Shown: positions 41,477-43,247 of the stretch, in pieces | How positions within the stretch are numbered: the first letter of the stretch is position 1 | Layout of the letters: every line of letters begins with the position of its first letter | The notes under the pieces: generated by a model | Seen by the model: only the letters and a program-made list of their open reading frames with translations | What the model was told of the DNA's origin: nothing | The model's database searches: none | Source: Phenylobacterium sp. | GTDB taxonomy: Bacteria > Pseudomonadota > Alphaproteobacteria > Caulobacterales > Caulobacteraceae | Length of the DNA stretch: 43,247 nucleotides | Assembly (NCBI RefSeq): GCF_030693405.1 | Contig: NZ_JAUYAW010000032.1 | Location: 1-43,247, forward strand | Reading direction: 5' to 3' | Position numbers and translations under genes: made by a program

Positions 41477-42859
41477 ATGCAGCACCAGATGGAGGACTTC
41501 ATCCGCGCCCTTCGGGCCGCCGATGTGAAGGTCTCGCCGGCTGAGTCCATCGACGCCCACGAGGCCGTGGCCCGCATCGGCTACGCCGATCGCGAGCTGC
41601 TGAAGGACGCGCTGTGCGCGACGCTCGCCAAGAGCGAGGACGAGGTGGCCCGGTTTGACCGAGCCTTCGACAACTTCTTCGCCCGCGATCCCTTCGACTT
41701 CGCCACACCGCCCCCGCCGCCGGAAGGCGGCGAAGCCGCCCCGCCCGAGGCGAGGCTGGAGGACGTGTCCGAAGAGGCCGCCGGCTCTGAGCTGGCCCAG
41801 ATCATCCTGGCCGGCGATTCCACGGCGCTCAGCCAGGCCATGGAGCGCGCGGCCCAGGCCGCCCAGGTCTCTGAAATCAGGCTCTCCACCCAGAAGAGCC
41901 GGCTGACGCGGCGCCTGCTGGACGAGATGGGGGTGGCCGAGATCGAGAAGATCATCAGCCAGGCTCGCCGCCTTGAGGGTGAGGGCGGGGCCGCCCTGGC
42001 CGACCGGCTGGAGGCCGGCCGCAAGGTCGTGGCCGCCGAGGCCCAGCGCTATGTCCAGCGCCAGCATGACCTCTATGCGTCCGAGAGCGGCCGCCAGCTG
42101 CGCGAGGAGCTGTTGGCCCGCAAGGCGCTGAACGCCGAGGGCGGCATCGATCCGGTGGATTTGCAGGTGATGCAGGCGCTGGTGCGCAAGATGGCCAAGC
42201 GCCTGGCCGACCGTTACTCGCGGCGTCGCAACCGGGCCCGCAAGGGTCACCTGGACGTGCGCCGGACCCTGCGCCAGTCGATGGCCTATGGCGGGGTGCC
42301 GTTCAACGTGGTCTGGAAGACCGAGCGGGTCGACAAGCCCAAGATCATCGCCATCTGCGACGTCTCGAAGTCGGTGGCCGCGGCCGCCCAGTTCCTGCTG
42401 ACCTTCCTCTATAGCTTGAATGAGGTGGTCGACCGGATGGATGCCTACGCCTTTTCCGGCCGCATGATCCCGGTGAACCAGATCCTGGACGAGCACGGGG
42501 TGGACAAGGCGATCCTGGAGGTTTTGAAACTCATCGGCTTCCAGCAGACCGACTATGGCCGCGCCCTGCAGGACTTCGCCGAGAACCACCTCGACAAGCT
42601 CGACCGCCACACCACGGTGATCTTCCTAGGCGACGCCCGGTCCAACTATGCCGATCCGCGCCTGGACATCATGCGCACCATCCACGAGCGGTCCCGCTCG
42701 GTGATCTGGCTGAACCCGGAGCCGGAGAGCTACTGGAACCAGGGCGACAGCGTCATGAACCGCTACCTGCCCTTCTGCCACCTGGCCAAGACCTGCAACA
42801 CGCTGGACCAGCTCGAACGCATCATCGAAGACGTCCTGCGCCAGTACGTCCCGCACTGA
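41477..42859 (+). CDS. VWA-domain CoxE-like protein
   Basis: 460-residue VWA-containing protein. N-terminal helical region (MEDFIRALRAADVKVSPAESIDAHEAV, the VWA_CoxE N-part), an acidic/Pro-rich linker at about 75-110, and a C-terminal von Willebrand A domain with the metal-site motif CDVSKSV (DxSxS) and VIFLGDARSNYADPR. It pairs with the MoxR-type ATPase upstream, a typical gene pair for assembly or activation of a metalloenzyme. The ATG at 41477 is natural. Confidence 0.93.
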   Translation: MQHQMEDFIRALRAADVKVSPAESIDAHEAVARIGYADRELLKDALCATLAKSEDEVARFDRAFDNFFARDPFDFATPPPPPEGGEAAPPEARLEDVSEEAAGSELAQIILAGDSTALSQAMERAAQAAQVSEIRLSTQKSRLTRRLLDEMGVAEIEKIISQARRLEGEGGAALADRLEAGRKVVAAEAQRYVQRQHDLYASESGRQLREELLARKALNAEGGIDPVDLQVMQALVRKMAKRLADRYSRRRNRARKGHLDVRRTLRQSMAYGGVPFNVVWKTERVDKPKIIAICDVSKSVAAAAQFLLTFLYSLNEVVDRMDAYAFSGRMIPVNQILDEHGVDKAILEVLKLIGFQQTDYGRALQDFAENHLDKLDRHTTVIFLGDARSNYADPRLDIMRTIHERSRSVIWLNPEPESYWNQGDSVMNRYLPFCHLAKTCNTLDQLERIIEDVLRQYVPH

Positions 42860-42868
42860 GGGGGGCGG

Positions 42869-43247
42869 TCAGGTGCGGCGTGGCCAGCGGTGGGCGATGT
42901 AGATCCGGCTGTCGGTGAAGCCGCCGCGCAGATAGGCGTCGGCCACGGCGATCTCCTCGCGCGCCCGAATGATCGCCCCGCCGATCCGGTCAGCGGACGG
43001 CGGGGGATAGCTGGTCGCTTCGCCCAAGCGCTTCCAGCTGAACCTCTGCCAGAACGAACGCTTGACCCGAGGCGGCCCGACACCGCCCGACAGGCCAGAC
43101 GCCTCACCGTCGTTGACTTCCCGGCTCAGGAAACGGACGTTGTTGTAGGTCTCTACGCCGCTGCTGTAATCAAACCAGATCGACTGATTACGGCCATGGA
43201 GTTCGCGGGTGATGACCATGGCGTCGGCCATCACCGGCTGGGGCGGG
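42869..43247 (-). CDS. Unrecognised protein, frame open to the right edge
   Basis: At least 121 codons with no family I recognise: MVITRELHGRNQSIWFDYSSGVETYNNVRFLSREVNDG, then a basic stretch RVKRSFWQRFSWKRLGEATS and an end with EEIAVADAYLRGGFTDSRIYIAHRWPRRT. GTG (43234) or ATG (43231) are possible starts, but the frame is open to 43247, so it may begin outside the window. It converges on the VWA gene with nine bases between stops. I judge it real from amino-acid composition and position, but not certain. Confidence 0.6.
   Translation of the reverse strand, partial: PPQPVMADAMVITRELHGRNQSIWFDYSSGVETYNNVRFLSREVNDGEASGLSGGVGPPRVKRSFWQRFSWKRLGEATSYPPPSADRIGGAIIRAREEIAVADAYLRGGFTDSRIYIAHRWPRRT

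Noticed and set aside
1..43247. tRNA genes, insertion sequences, prophage or CRISPR arrays
   Set aside because: I looked for cloverleaf-like segments, transposase motifs, terminal repeats and spaced direct repeats and saw none that hold up by eye.

Overview
The window is high-GC, densely packed alphaproteobacterial DNA with many ATGA, GTGA and TGATG gene overlaps. Gene order points to the Caulobacteraceae (Caulobacter, Phenylobacterium or a relative). The chemotaxis operon has the Caulobacter cluster-1 order mcpA-cheX-cheYI-cheA-cheW-cheR-cheB-cheYII-cheD-cheU-cheYIII(cleA)-cheE. The type II secretion (T2SS) genes sit beside a TonB-dependent receptor and a surface lipoprotein, as I recall for the Caulobacter elpS locus. 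I see no rRNA, tRNA, insertion sequence, prophage or CRISPR. The window looks chromosomal.

Layout. (1) 1-6638, minus strand: T2SS genes gspC-D-E-F-G-H-I; gspI runs off the left edge. (2) 6639-11273: TonB-dependent receptor and an ElpS-like lipoprotein, same strand. Canonical PhoB boxes lie upstream of both gspC and the lipoprotein gene, so the block reads as a phosphate-starvation secretion and uptake locus. (3) 11274-14871: potassium channel, MscS channel and trehalose-6-phosphate synthase, an osmotic-stress group. (4) 14934-22218: SLC13-type permease, exported RidA, Tat-exported amino-acid/amine oxidase, PutA and a divergent Lrp-type regulator, mostly amino-acid catabolism. (5) 22225-33583: a small minus-strand pair (CheE-like plus Cle-like response regulator), then the plus-strand che operon, which ends with the paralogous cleA-cheE pair. 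The first gene, mcpA, is interrupted by an in-frame TAG in the most conserved part of the signalling tip. (6) 33637-40373: minus-strand P450, phosphotransferase, unknown protein, DUF35 and SCP2-type thiolase, facing a divergent CrtC/AttH-like gene and an alpha/beta hydrolase, probably catabolism of a lipid, terpenoid or steroid-like substrate. (7) 40498-42859: MoxR-type AAA ATPase with a CoxE-like VWA protein. (8) 42869-43247: an unrecognised reading frame open to the right edge.

The observations most worth checking are the Pho boxes tying the lipoprotein, receptor and T2SS into one regulon, the nonsense codon plus flanking substitutions in mcpA, the two inverted Cle/CheE modules flanking the che operon, and the exported oxidase/RidA pair. 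I did not find a clearly unprecedented system. The least characterised parts are the Cle/CheE modules and the Pho-linked lipoprotein/receptor pair.
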